A stretch of 64,000 nt of DNA. It comes from Stromatinia cepivora. Lineage: Eukaryota > Ascomycota > Leotiomycetes > Helotiales > Sclerotiniaceae. Position numbers and translations under genes: made by a program. The stretch's first letter is position 1. Every line of letters begins with the position of its first letter. Under the pieces are notes generated by a model. It was not told the DNA's origin, searched no databases, and saw only the letters and a list, made by a program, of their open reading frames with translations. Below are positions 48,801 to 58,425 of this stretch, piece by piece. Location: positions 1,612,001 through 1,676,000 of the forward strand of contig RCTD01000005.1 in NCBI GenBank assembly GCA_014898415.1, in the 5' to 3' direction.

Positions 48801-49100
48801 GAGCATGGCGACAAGAACGGACTAAGATCGTTCACGCTCATCGACACATGTACATTATCGGCGATTCCATTCGAAGCCGAGCTTCCCCCATCAGTAGTCT
48901 TAGCAGGAGCGCGGACTCGTGGACTAGTGCGGATGCTTCTATGCTCGTATGATGCGGACACGGCGACATTATGTAAAGAGGCGGTTGTGCGAATGGAAAC
49001 TGTCGTGCTTGACCGGATGCCGAAGTTAAATCGGGTGCGGTTTAATTTGAAGCCGCCGAGGGAAGATTCGACGAATAGAGAGCAGATTGTAATAGAATAG
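45870..49100 (+). CDS. HET-like multi-pass membrane protein, four exons, 861 residues
   Basis: Exons 45870-45992, 46386-46455, 46631-46998 and 47076-49100 join in frame; the joins create continuous sequence (SRWP|PPLSDVVDTDGIQFMFGDNWGFC|SLTYGSWSWYLLWRH). The N-terminus is a hydrophobic segment (about residues 3-36), with further membrane-like stretches in exon 3 (LMIKLVLWIY; WGFRVLGLCYMLLKRLIGTLPLLLL) and a pair near residues 650-711 (FSMIFVLFVAMMTVYLGY; ILWQVFLGVFLGDVIAVPWV). Between them lies a soluble part with HET-type signatures: YIFISYTRLQF (about 327), AGIDAFWIDYECIRPEEDED (about 374) and EVYRICDIVRACHSMAIIVGP (about 401), matching the LSYxW, WIDxxCINQ and Y..A..V.vwLG motifs in order. 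It is a divergent HET relative anchored in a membrane. HET proteins often act in allorecognition and cell death, but this membrane-bound group has no role I can name. Confidence 0.82.
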
Positions 49101-50217
49101 AGATGAATTTGGAAACGATAGAGCGTAGTTAGAACTAAATTGTATTAATATATCACCATTAAGTATTGTTGGTTATATTTGGAAATGCAAACTTATCAGT
49201 CTTAGCCATAGTCCAGACGACCTGAGTCTGAAGGGTATTGGACGAACTGTAGAAAATAGTGCAGACTGAATACGCTCAAATCCCTGAGGAGAATATAAAA
49301 TTGATCGGTTTGAGTTGTCTAAAGCCCTTTAAGACTCTGATAGAGTCGCAGACTCGCGATAAAATGAGAACTTGTGGAGCAAAGTCGAAGTTTATATTAT
49401 CAACTCTCGAATGAGGAGTCATGAATGGTCATTTTTGTAGATCATTCAGCACAATAGTAATGCTCTATCTGTAGTTGTCTAAATATTTCGCCGCCCAAAA
49501 TTTTTTATAAAAAGAATATATATTACTCAATTGCCAGTTTGATATTCTTTCATATTGTCATTCCGACTAGAGTAAAATATCGTCTAATCTGTACAAGTGA
49601 TGGGGACTCGAGATGCCGTTAGTCAACAGCCCTTCGGACTACGGATGGAGATCCGTTGACAGTCATATAAAAGATGAATAATTTTCATGGATGGCACCTC
49701 TGCTTTTAGGAAATACCTATCGTGATGTTTGGGCAATAAATTGGCATTTCGACTCAGAACAATCAAGCAAAACGCGGGGTATTGGATCATTGGTATAAGA
49801 AAAGCATCGGAGCTGATGTCGAGTTTAGATTCCCCCCCCTTTAACCCTGAAAGGCAGAGTAAAAATATTCGAGAGCATTAGAGGGCTCGTTGATTGAATT
49901 GCCAACATGAATTCGAGTCATCGGCATTTCTCATAGAGCGCCTATCAAATCCTTAACATCGGAGAATACTAAGATCGACGACCGAGGCTGTTGATGGCCG
50001 TACTTTGATTCAATACGAAAGGTATCGAGATCGATGTCAAGGTTCTTTGTTGACTCGGCTGCCTTTGTATGCAACTAACCGGCTGTCATTGTACCTGCAT
50101 GGTTAAAATGTTCAATAGAGTTCCGGAATGTGGATCGGATCTGGCGGTGCTATGACTTTTGCCTAGAATATATGGGCAGACAACAAGGTGATTCCCAATT
50201 AATCACGAATCACCCTC
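49101..50217. other. Intergenic region before the tRNA gene
   Basis: This holds the 3' end of the HET-like gene and then AT-rich sequence. I see no protein-like frame. No second RNA gene was recognised. Confidence 0.5.
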
Positions 50218-50301
50218 GCTCCTTTAGCTCAGTGGTAGAGCGGAAGATTGCAGTTTCGTACAAATATCTTCAGGTCAATCGTTCGAACCGGTTAGGGAGC
50301 T
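50218..50301 (+). tRNA. tRNA-Cys (anticodon GCA) with a 12-base intron
   Basis: The cloverleaf can be folded by eye. The acceptor stem pairs GCTCCTT (50218-50224) with AGGGAGC (50294-50300), with one G-T pair, and T50301 is the discriminator. The D arm is GCTC/GAGC around AGTGGTA (50227-50241). The anticodon stem GAAGA/TCTTC (50243-50247 with 50267-50271) encloses TT-GCA-G, so the anticodon is GCA at 50250-50252. A 12-base intron (50254-50265) follows position 37, the usual place. The T arm is AATCG-TTCGAAC-CGGTT. The mature length without the intron is 72 bases, normal for tRNA-Cys. Confidence 0.93.
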
Positions 50302-51372
50302 TCAATTGCTCCACAGCGAAGAATTCACATTGTTTTTTGTTTTGCTTTTTTGTTCCTAGGTACAATTTTTGGTCGCACTTTCCGTTTCTTTTGAGTGAAT
50401 TGAAGCTTAGTCAGGCGGGTACCAAATACTCGAGGAGTCGTGGTTTTGGTGTTCGGTTTAACTTCGGTCGGACAAATATTATTGATTTAAATGTAACTGA
50501 TCAGGCAGAAATCTTTAACCATAATAATCTTGTCATAAATGAGACTATAGTGGTGGTCTGATATTCATCCGACAGGAAAAAGTCCGCATACCAAGATCGT
50601 GAATCTCTACAAGATTCAGCTAAACGGGTGCAAATCCCGAGATAACTATCCGATACCGTGAAGCGAAATGCCCCTTCATTTCTCTACTTTCAATCACAGC
50701 ATCATGTAAAATGTTGTATTAAGAAAGAAGGAAGAATACAGTATTTTGCTAGTGTCAAACATCCCTTCTGGATGCTATAGTTTTGTATTACAAAGAAGAC
50801 CTCGAATACAAACCTCTTCCTAGAATCGAACAAAGTTTTTCAATGATTGAACTTTAACAACAAAATCATAAGTTTTAGCCTCAAGTGCCGTGATCTGTGG
50901 GGGCCGTGGATGACCCATACTCGGCGCCGATGTCTAAATATGGAAGGCCGTTTCTACAGCTAAGGATCAGACCATAGTTATGAATTTAAGGTGAGATTGT
51001 GGCATTTTACTCCATACAATACAAGCTTTTATCCCTTGTCATTCCAATCCGACTATTCTCATTTCAATCGCGAAATCCTTTTATTCTTACACGTGCCTAT
51101 GAAGAGACCGATTCCTTGGTGGCGCGGGTGCAGGAGCGTGGATCAATGTTATTGTTAATCTCCGCAATCCCACCCTATGAACTTTGAAGTCGACTCCGCT
51201 TGCACTTGAACGGTGAATGGAAATCACATTTCTGTTCTAAGAATTTAAAGCATATAATGGTATGGTTCATCCAGTATGGAGACTCCAGAAGCTCCTCGCG
51301 CTGTCATCTCCTCGGTCTCAAGTCAATTATTTCAAGCTGTAAATTCGTCAGTCCTGCACCGAGCTATCAATC
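50302..51372. other. Intergenic region between tRNA-Cys and the SurE gene
   Basis: After the Pol III terminator the sequence is AT-rich without a protein-like frame. The last 200 bases are the promoter and leader of the SurE-type gene at 51373. Confidence 0.5.
50333..50338 (+). terminator. RNA polymerase III T-run terminator
   Basis: A run of six T residues lies 31 bases after the end of the tRNA-Cys and is the first T-run of that length downstream, so it is the likely Pol III stop. Confidence 0.6.
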
Positions 51373-52380
51373 ATGCGTTTCGCAACTGCATCTTTGGCAT
51401 TGCTTCCAGCCGTAGCCCAGGCACTGAATATTGTTTCCGCCAATGACGACGGATGGGCTGAGATGAACATTCGAACTTTATACACTGCTCTGACTAGTTC
51501 GGGGCATGATGTTCTCGTTTCTGCTCCTGCGGAAAACAAGAGTGGTTCTGGTATGGAAATTATTCTCTTTTGCATCTTAAAGAACAAATCTAACTATCAT
51601 GATAAGGTTCTCTAACTGGTACACCTACCAAACTCACCGAGGCATGCGAATTCAATTCTTGCCCAAGTGGTAGTCCAGCGGTGGGATATAATGCCTCAGC
51701 ACCTCAGTTCAACTACGTCAACTCTTACCCTGCGGAGGCGATGGAGTATGGTATTAATACCTTATCTTCCGGGTATTTCGGAGGTGCCCCTGACCTTGCT
51801 GTTACTGGTCCAAATGTTGGCGGTATGTAATCTTTTGGAAATTGGAATGTTCCTTAGATGGAATTTAAGCTAATGACCGGTAGTAAATACCGGTGTTATA
51901 TCGTTCATCTCTGGTACTGTTGGAGCGGCCGTTGAGGCAGTAGGTCTTGGCATACCGGCGATTGCTTTCAGTGGAGCCGAAGGATCCGCAATAGGTTGGG
52001 ACGTTGCTGTACCTGCATATTCCACCATCTACGCCGAATTATCGGCAATTGTAGTTGACGCCCTCACCGCTTCTAGCACTCCATACCTTCCGGAAAAGAC
52101 TTTCTTGAACGTTAATTATCCCAAAACTGCCGGTTGCACATCGGTTTCTGATTACAGCTTCGTCTTCTCCAGAATCTACACTGCAGTTGCCGGGATCAGT
52201 GGTTCAGATGTCGTAACTTGCAACAATGGAGGTAGACTTCCTACCGAGAGTACTGTTGTTGGAACGTCTGGATGCTATGCCAGTATCAGTCTTGGTGGAA
52301 CCAACAAGAGGGACGCTAGCGCTGCTAACCAAGCGATTGTTTTGAACAAACTCTCGAGCATTCTAACCTGTTTACCTTGA
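51373..52380 (+). CDS. Secreted SurE-type acid phosphatase/nucleotidase, three exons
   Basis: Exons 51373-51550, 51607-51822 and 51884-52380 give 296 residues. The start MRFATASLALLPAVAQA is a signal peptide with a likely cut after AQA. The mature protein begins LNIVSANDDGW, the NDDG metal site of SurE, followed by LYTALTSSGHDVLVSAPAENKSGSGGSLTG, the family's substrate loop. Exon 3 has VISFISGTVGAAVEAVGLGIPAIAFSG, the second conserved SurE signature. SurE proteins are metal-dependent phosphatases acting on nucleotides and other phosphate esters; fungal members are often secreted, as here, which suggests phosphate scavenging outside the cell. Cys pairs in the C-terminal half (GCTS, VVTCNNGG, SGCYAS, LTCLP) could form disulphides. 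All splice joins keep the family motifs intact. Confidence 0.9.
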
Positions 52381-53152
52381 TTGGTTAGCTTCATTCATGG
52401 GTAAACTGAGGTAAACTGAAGTAATATATCAAATAACGCATATCAAAGCGGAATCTTAGCAGATACCCTTATCAAAATCCATAGCAATTCAAAACTCTCA
52501 AATCTCCGGTCAGGAACTCACGTTGGTAAATATGATTACCTCCGGCTACGCTCAACCTAACATAGCATTGACAAATCGCCCTGTTGAGACATGATTTGCC
52601 ATGCAGCTCTGGTAGATACCTTCTCAAATGGCTGGTCATAATCAATGTGAAAACTAGAACAATCTCAATCAGCGATGAATACATCAGGTCGCATGAATAC
52701 TTGCAGCCAGTGCCTCTTCTTAGTTTCAGGAATTCGCGGTATATCCCACCCACCAAATGGATCTGAAAGATCTTACTCTACGTAACTAGTAGATGTGATT
52801 CTCCGAGAATGACATTGAACCCTTGATGTGGAAAGCACGATCGGGGGGCGGGGCGGGTCAAATGAATTACCACAGCATAATGTGTCGATTGTCATCCAAA
52901 CGAACGCTCCAAGCTGATAGGAATGATAAGGGTAGTGAAGCGCCCCGCTTTAAGTTTGGTTGCGTCACGTGTCGTTGCTATGTAATCATTACGCGGGGAG
53001 GCGTACAACTTCAATCACCAACAATCAGACTACGATCAGACTACGATCAAATGTCCGCAGCATTTGACCCAACAGCTTCGAATTCTGTCCGTGAATGGAA
53101 TAAATCACCTATCTCATTCGTTACTTCCAGGTTGACCGCTTGAACCACTTGC
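52381..53152. other. Intergenic region before the decayed transcription-factor gene
   Basis: This holds the SurE 3' end and the former promoter of the gene at 53153. The frame 52823-53143 is not protein-like. A near-duplicate pair CAGACTACGAT (53026-53046) is present. No gene was seen. Confidence 0.5.
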
Positions 53153-55332
53153 ATGGACCACACCAAAGGAATCGAGCTTGCGTGTGCTGAATGCCGCCGA
53201 AGGAAGCGCAAATGCGACGGAGGAAAGCCGCTATGCTCCACATGTCTGGCGCAGAAAAAAGAGTGTATTTATGATCATGAGCGAAATAACCGGAAGTGAG
53301 AATGATCTCCGGCCTCTACTTCCTAGTCCTATCTAATCCATATTTGTTCAGACGCAGAAGAGACCCGGAAGAGATTGCACATCTTGAAGAACAAATTGAT
53401 ATACTTCGTCAAAGAGTGAAAGAGCTAGAGAATTGCGCTTCCTCTAACATGTTTACGCGTAATGCTACTTTGGAATCAATTCACATCACACCCACAACCT
53501 CAGCAGTTGGTGAATCTTCTGGCGTTGCTTCCGATCATGAAACACGACTAGCTTCTGCAGTCGACGAGGTAGGGAATATGATGTGGAAGCTGAAGATAGA
53601 TAGCAACGGAGATGCTTCATTCATTGGCCCATCATCCAACCTCCAGTTCGGTTCTACTCCGCCAGAACCTAGAAGCGATACCCAGCTTCACACTGGCCAA
53701 ATCACCATGACATCTAAGATGACTTCCTTAGGCGAGTTACTTGTAGACTATGTGTTACAGAAGGAACTGCTGGACATCTTCATCTCTGCTGTGAACCCAG
53801 ATAATCAATTTCTTGAATCGTCCTTTCTCGATGAATATATTTTTCACAATATCGAAGCTAAATTGGATGAGATATTGCTACGAACTGCAATGTTTGCTCT
53901 TGCAGCATGTTATTCGGCGAGAGATAATGCTACTCATATTAGCAATATATTTTACTTGCACGCTGAGGGTCTTGTACAGAAATGTTGCCGAAGCTGTCCG
54001 TCGCTCCTTGTTGTTCGGGCATTAGCAATACTGTGCTGGCGAGACTCACTTTAGACAACGAAAACATGGCATGGATGTATAACTGTTAGTTCCATCGACA
54101 GTCGTAAAACCACAGATTAACTGATTGCTGTGCCTAGGTATGGGTGCGGCTCTAACAACACACCTTGGTTTGCATGTAGTGGCGTATCAAAACATCGCAG
54201 GCATCTCGCCCGAGAATAAAGACTCACGCATCCGAACGCTTTGGCTTTGGTTTCGTATTGACCGGTAAGTTTGATTGATGCAGTTACGAATATTGACTGA
54301 CCATTTTAAGGATTGCCACGTTTAGCCTAGGAAGACAATGTGCCATTCCATGGACTCGTGTCAGGACTCCATGGTTAGAGAGTATTCTAACATCACCAGT
54401 GTCACCCACGGAACTCGTGTTTAATTAAGAGTGTCAGCTCCTTTTCATATTTGATAAGTACATGGATCAAATGTAAGTCAACCAATTAGAACATCTAATA
54501 TTCAACTGACAAATTTAGTCATTCCTTCCAGTTTCACGAATTGGAGAGCCAGAGTTGCAACAAACTTTTTTTCGATGCTCGAGAGAGGCTGTGTACTTTC
54601 TACAATGAAACGAGCAGTCATTTGCCAAATCAAAGGAGTGCACAGTCTAGCGGCATGCTCACTTTTCGGATGACATATCACATGTGCATCATACTGGTGC
54701 AGCGACCTTTATTGCGCGAAGATCCCACTAGCGCTCTTTACCGGATGGCTGTTCAATCATCAACTTCTTCGGCTGTCGCTATTACGAGTCTGCTACGAGA
54801 CTACCGAAAGGCCGGATACCTCCAGATTGCTCCTTTTTTCGTAGTACACCATGTCCTTACCGCAGCCATTATGCATCTGCTTAGTGCGACTTCCTCCGAT
54901 GGCACTTTACGTAAGCGATCAGTCCATCGATTCCGAGAGTGCATAGAAGCATTAGGCGAAATGAAGTTTGCTTGGAAGCGGTTGCGCAAAGCTATCGCAT
55001 TACTTCAAGAACTTGCCCATAGATGGTCTGTAGTGTTCGCACTGCCAATGAGATTGAGCTGTCCTCTTTCTACCGATGTTCAAAGAGAGCCAAATCAGAG
55101 CAATGATGAATTGTCAGCGAATGACCAAAACACAGTCACTTCTCAGATGCAAAACAGAGATGACATATTTTCCATGTCCTACCCAGCTGATCTCACCAAC
55201 CTTCCCTTTGCTGAAAATCTCGATTCGACATATTTTGCACAATCCGATCTCACACTTGGGATTTACGAGATGGGTGACCCTTTTCAATTAAACGATTTGA
55301 ATTGGTTATTTCCCTCTATGGATCAATCTTGA
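53153..55332 (+). pseudogene. Zn2Cys6 transcription factor broken by a frameshift and a nonsense codon
   Basis: The exon set can be followed from start to end: 53153-53295, 53352-54084, 54138-54264, 54311-54472 and 54519-55332, all with GT-AG introns. Exon 1 carries the full zinc cluster, CAECRRRKRKCDGGKPLCSTC with a sixth Cys after LAQKKE, followed by a linker and a short coiled coil (EEIAHLEEQIDILRQRVKEL). The middle homology region is clear (VVRALAILCWRDSL, DNENMAWMYN, MGAALTTHLGLHV, RIRTLWLWFRIDR, GRQCAIPWTRV). Two lesions break it. At 54052 the frame meets TAG inside the conserved block, and the conserved sequence continues in another frame from 54054. At 54426-54428 a TAA stands in frame inside the conserved block before ECQLLFIFDKYMDQI. 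The rest is intact to the stop at 55332. No alternative splice I tried avoids either lesion. Confidence 0.8.
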
Positions 55333-55391
55333 AAAACGACCTTCTCTTTCATCGCTACCACTATCTACTTTTACTCTCATCATATAAATGC

Positions 55392-55958
55392 ATCACTTAG
55401 GACCAGAGAATGTCAATGCACTTGTTGTGTCTGCCCATGCTCGTATTCTCTTTCCGATGACATACATCGGGGTTGTCGTCGGCATGACGTAGAGGTCGTT
55501 GGGGACGGAGGTGAGGCCGAATGCAAAGTTGCACTTGACAATCTAAGATAACCGTTAGACACTTATTTTCTCATCTCTTTCAAAGAAACGTCAGCTTACC
55601 ATAGCAAGACCAAAAGCTTCACCAGATCTCTGGCTGCAAACATCGTTGGTGTATGCAACAATGCCAGTACACCCAGCACCAACCGCGAAGTTCAAAATCG
55701 CCATAAAAATACTGCACGTAACTGATGAGAGTCCTTTATCAATTGCAGCCCCAAGACCAATCCGCCAATAGCTATGGTAACGAATGCTGGTATGATGATA
55801 AGAAGATCGACTTTTATAGGAGGAAAACCATAGAAGAGATTCGTTTTCGTCGTATTAATTATGAAGTCATAGAATTGTTGGGGCATGCAATCTCGTCGTA
55901 AGGTGAAATCGTAATTGTTGTTTAGCTCGAGTGATGCATGATGGGCACGGAATGACAT
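55392..55958 (-). pseudogene. C-terminal remnant of an MFS transporter
   Basis: Minus-strand sequence shows transporter segments in pieces. One frame (to about 55735) has FYGFPPIKVDLLIIIPAF followed by a hydrophobic stretch, like the start of the second half of fungal MFS carriers. After a frame change near 55740 a second frame reads VTCSIFMAILNFAVGAGC, IVAYTNDVCSQRSGEAFGLAM and, across a possible intron (about 55600-55545), IVKCNFAFGLTSV, which matches the late transmembrane helices of these carriers. The loop usually between these parts, with its Glu-Arg-Leu region, is missing, and the N-terminal half is not found upstream on this strand. The end past 55500 drifts out of frame. I call it a truncated, internally deleted relic facing the decayed regulator gene. 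Confidence 0.62.
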
Positions 55959-57400
55959 TATTATCGTAGCAACCAGATTCCCTTGAATATTGCTACAAAA
56001 ACTGTATGCAAAAGCCTATTCCTTAGCATATTGAAAGCCTAGCAGAGCAAGAAAATCGCATTCTTGGGGCCCAAATAGTAACAGTATCCATTTGTTTGAA
56101 CCTCAATATCTCTTCAACATTCAATCAACTGAACTCCAGGCTCTAGGAAAACTGTATTCCTAGAGTAGTAGAGCTTATCCCAAAGCTCCTAATCTGTGAT
56201 ACCATCAAAGTGATGATAATACTTAGTGTGTTTAGAGCCTGCGAATAAAATCCTCCTGGAAAGTTTTTCCGAATTTTGTATGCCGTTAAATATCATGTAT
56301 TTTTTCATGTTTGCTTAGAAGTACCCAATATCATATGCTTATGCGACTTCAGACCAAATGTTCTTTGGCGTTGGGGAACGGGAGGCGCATGTGCCCTTCC
56401 CCCCATCTGAGAAAGAGAAAGACCTAGATTAATGAACTTTACAGACTCTAAAACACCGTGTGCGGCAGCTCACCTTGATTGATTTAACTTTGAGAGAGTG
56501 ATCACCAAATATCATATACAGTCGATCGTGGAGTAGGTGATTGCCAAATCCCTTTGATAGCCTTTATCATTTATTTCACTATTCACTTCCATTGCTTTTA
56601 TCATTTAAATGCTATATTAATGAACTTCGTTTCATTTAGCTCCCCTTTAAATATCATTATGCCTTTACTATCGCCTCCTAGCCGCTAAGATGGAGGGACA
56701 TAGAAAGGAGCGGCGGGTCGTAGTTGGGAAAAGGGGGTCAGTAGTTTATGATTAAGCTGAAGACAAAAATGAGGGAGAGATAGGGAGAGGATAAAAGGCA
56801 GGAATGGTGGAGAGGTATAAATGAGGGAAGAGGTAGTTTCAGGGAACCGAAGCAGCGGTGTGGGGTACGAACAATAAGCTCATTGCCTGTATATACATGG
56901 ATATATATTTCTAAGCAATCACCTTCATTGTTTCCATCTCCTCTATTTTACTTCGAAAATCAATATCCAGAGGATAGGGAAGCTATCCCCCGATTTCTCT
57001 CTGTTATTTCATCAATTGTAAGACTAGAATAATGAATTCCATCTGCTATAAAAGTAATAAGAGCAATAAGCTATGAAAGCGGTTTAATGGAATGCACGAA
57101 TTTTATCCAAGAAAGTGTTTACTTTGTCAAGCGTTCGCATCGAACAATTTTCATGTTTTCAGAAATGCGAAGCAAGTGATACTGGTGGTAAGGCTGGGTG
57201 GCGAAAGTACGAGGTTCATAATACAAAGCTTCAAAAACACAGCTTCTTGCTCCACTTTAATCTTGGTGGTGCATTCAACTGTATGAAGATTAGTGTGTAC
57301 TTTAGAAAAAAATTCAAGGTCGATCTAAACGGAACAGTACCAACACTTTATTACTATGGGGCATTCAAAAGTGCGAGACCCCAGCCAAACAGGCCTCAAC
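55959..57400. other. Intergenic region after the MFS relic
   Basis: No MFS N-terminal half or other gene was recognised. The frame 57115-57438 is open for 107 codons but runs straight into the tandem repeats and has no known motif, so I leave it out. Confidence 0.45.
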
Positions 57401-57403
57401 ACT

Positions 57404-57487
57404 CAATGTTTAGTTCAGATTTGAACATTGAGCGTTGAATGTCTAGCTCAGATTCTAACATTGGGCAACTCATATTCAATTCGAATA
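57404..57487 (+). repeat. Short tandem repeat, about three degenerate units
   Basis: Units of about 28-33 bases share the pattern CAATGT-TAG-TCAGAT--GAACATTG. The first two are close copies and the third is diverged. Confidence 0.65.
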
Positions 57488-57825
57488 TAAACATTAAAGT
57501 ACTATCGTCTCAGGGCTTCCAGAGAGAGATCCTATATTTTCAACTCCCGATAGAACATTAAATGATATCATCTAGACACGCCAGAGTACACTGATTAATG
57601 TTTAGATCAAATCTTTAGACAAAATCTAAAAATTGAAATCCGAGACTATGAAATGTTGGAATTCATCTTCATCAAATTATTAATCTAATATTCTCAAACT
57701 ATTTTCTTGAGATTTTAGGGCCAAACCCTAAATATATGTTCAACAAGGATTAATTAATAGATATAGCTTTGACTTTACTCGATTTACTAAATATACCGAG
57801 TAAAAATCAGAGATTTTCTTAATGT

Positions 57826-57965
57826 TTCATCATGTTTCATCATGTTTCATGTCATTTTTAGGAGTCTTGGGAGGTTTCTGGAAGTTTTCATGAACATTCC
57901 ATGAACATTCCATGGTCATTTCATGTCATTTCATGTCATCTGGGGTTATCTAGGGTTATCCAGTG
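57826..57965 (+). repeat. Cluster of very short tandem duplications
   Basis: In sequence: ATGTTTCATC three times, ATGAACATTCC twice, ATTTCATGTC twice and GGTTATCTAG/CCAG twice. Several different 10-11 base units lie side by side, which suggests repeated slippage. Confidence 0.75.
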
Positions 57966-58082
57966 CTATATGGTCTCTTATGGATCTCAAAGGATCAATT
58001 ACCCCTATTTTAATGCCTATTGGTACAAAATAACACTCATTTAGGATGTTTTACAGTATTTTTCAACTAATTTACATTTATC

Positions 58083-58425
58083 CATACCTAAACCACTATT
58101 ATTTAGTATCACACAACGTATCCCAGGGTCTCCAAAGCCTATTCTCACAGAGGTAGATCACTAAAAGTACTCTCTACAGGGCCCTTCAGCATGTCTCTTG
58201 ACGAATGTAGGCTGAATCATATCTGTATTTCCATTATTGCGCGTCATTCAGCGTCTCTTGGGGGTGCCACAGCCTGAAATTATATATTTCAATGACTGAA
58301 AATCCCGTATTTTTCGATTCATCTGGGCTGAACCATACCTAAATTACCACTATTAGGGTGTCATACAGTGTAGCCCAGGGCGATCAAAGCCTGAAATAAA
58401 TTGTTTGGTGACTGGAAGTTCCTAA
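58083..58425 (+). repeat. Tandem array of three units, spacing 118-135 bases
   Basis: Three diverged copies begin near 58083, 58218 and 58336. Each has CATA-CTAAA/TGTATT--CCA-TATT, then a TCA-ACA/CAG-GT block, a CCCAGGG/TTGGGGG block, AAAGCCT/CAGCCTGAAAT and a GACTG-AA---CC end. Most differences are transitions. The unit is non-coding. Confidence 0.65.

Noticed and set aside
50130..50561. Plus-strand 143-codon open frame
   Set aside because: It runs straight through the tRNA-Cys gene and its terminator and has no protein-like motifs.
50600..50660. T-arm-like hairpin GGGTGCAAATCCC downstream of tRNA-Cys
   Set aside because: No matching acceptor stem, D arm or anticodon arm could be folded around it.
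57115..57438. Plus-strand 107-codon frame
   Set aside because: It extends into the tandem repeats and matches no family I know; probably chance or a degraded repeat.
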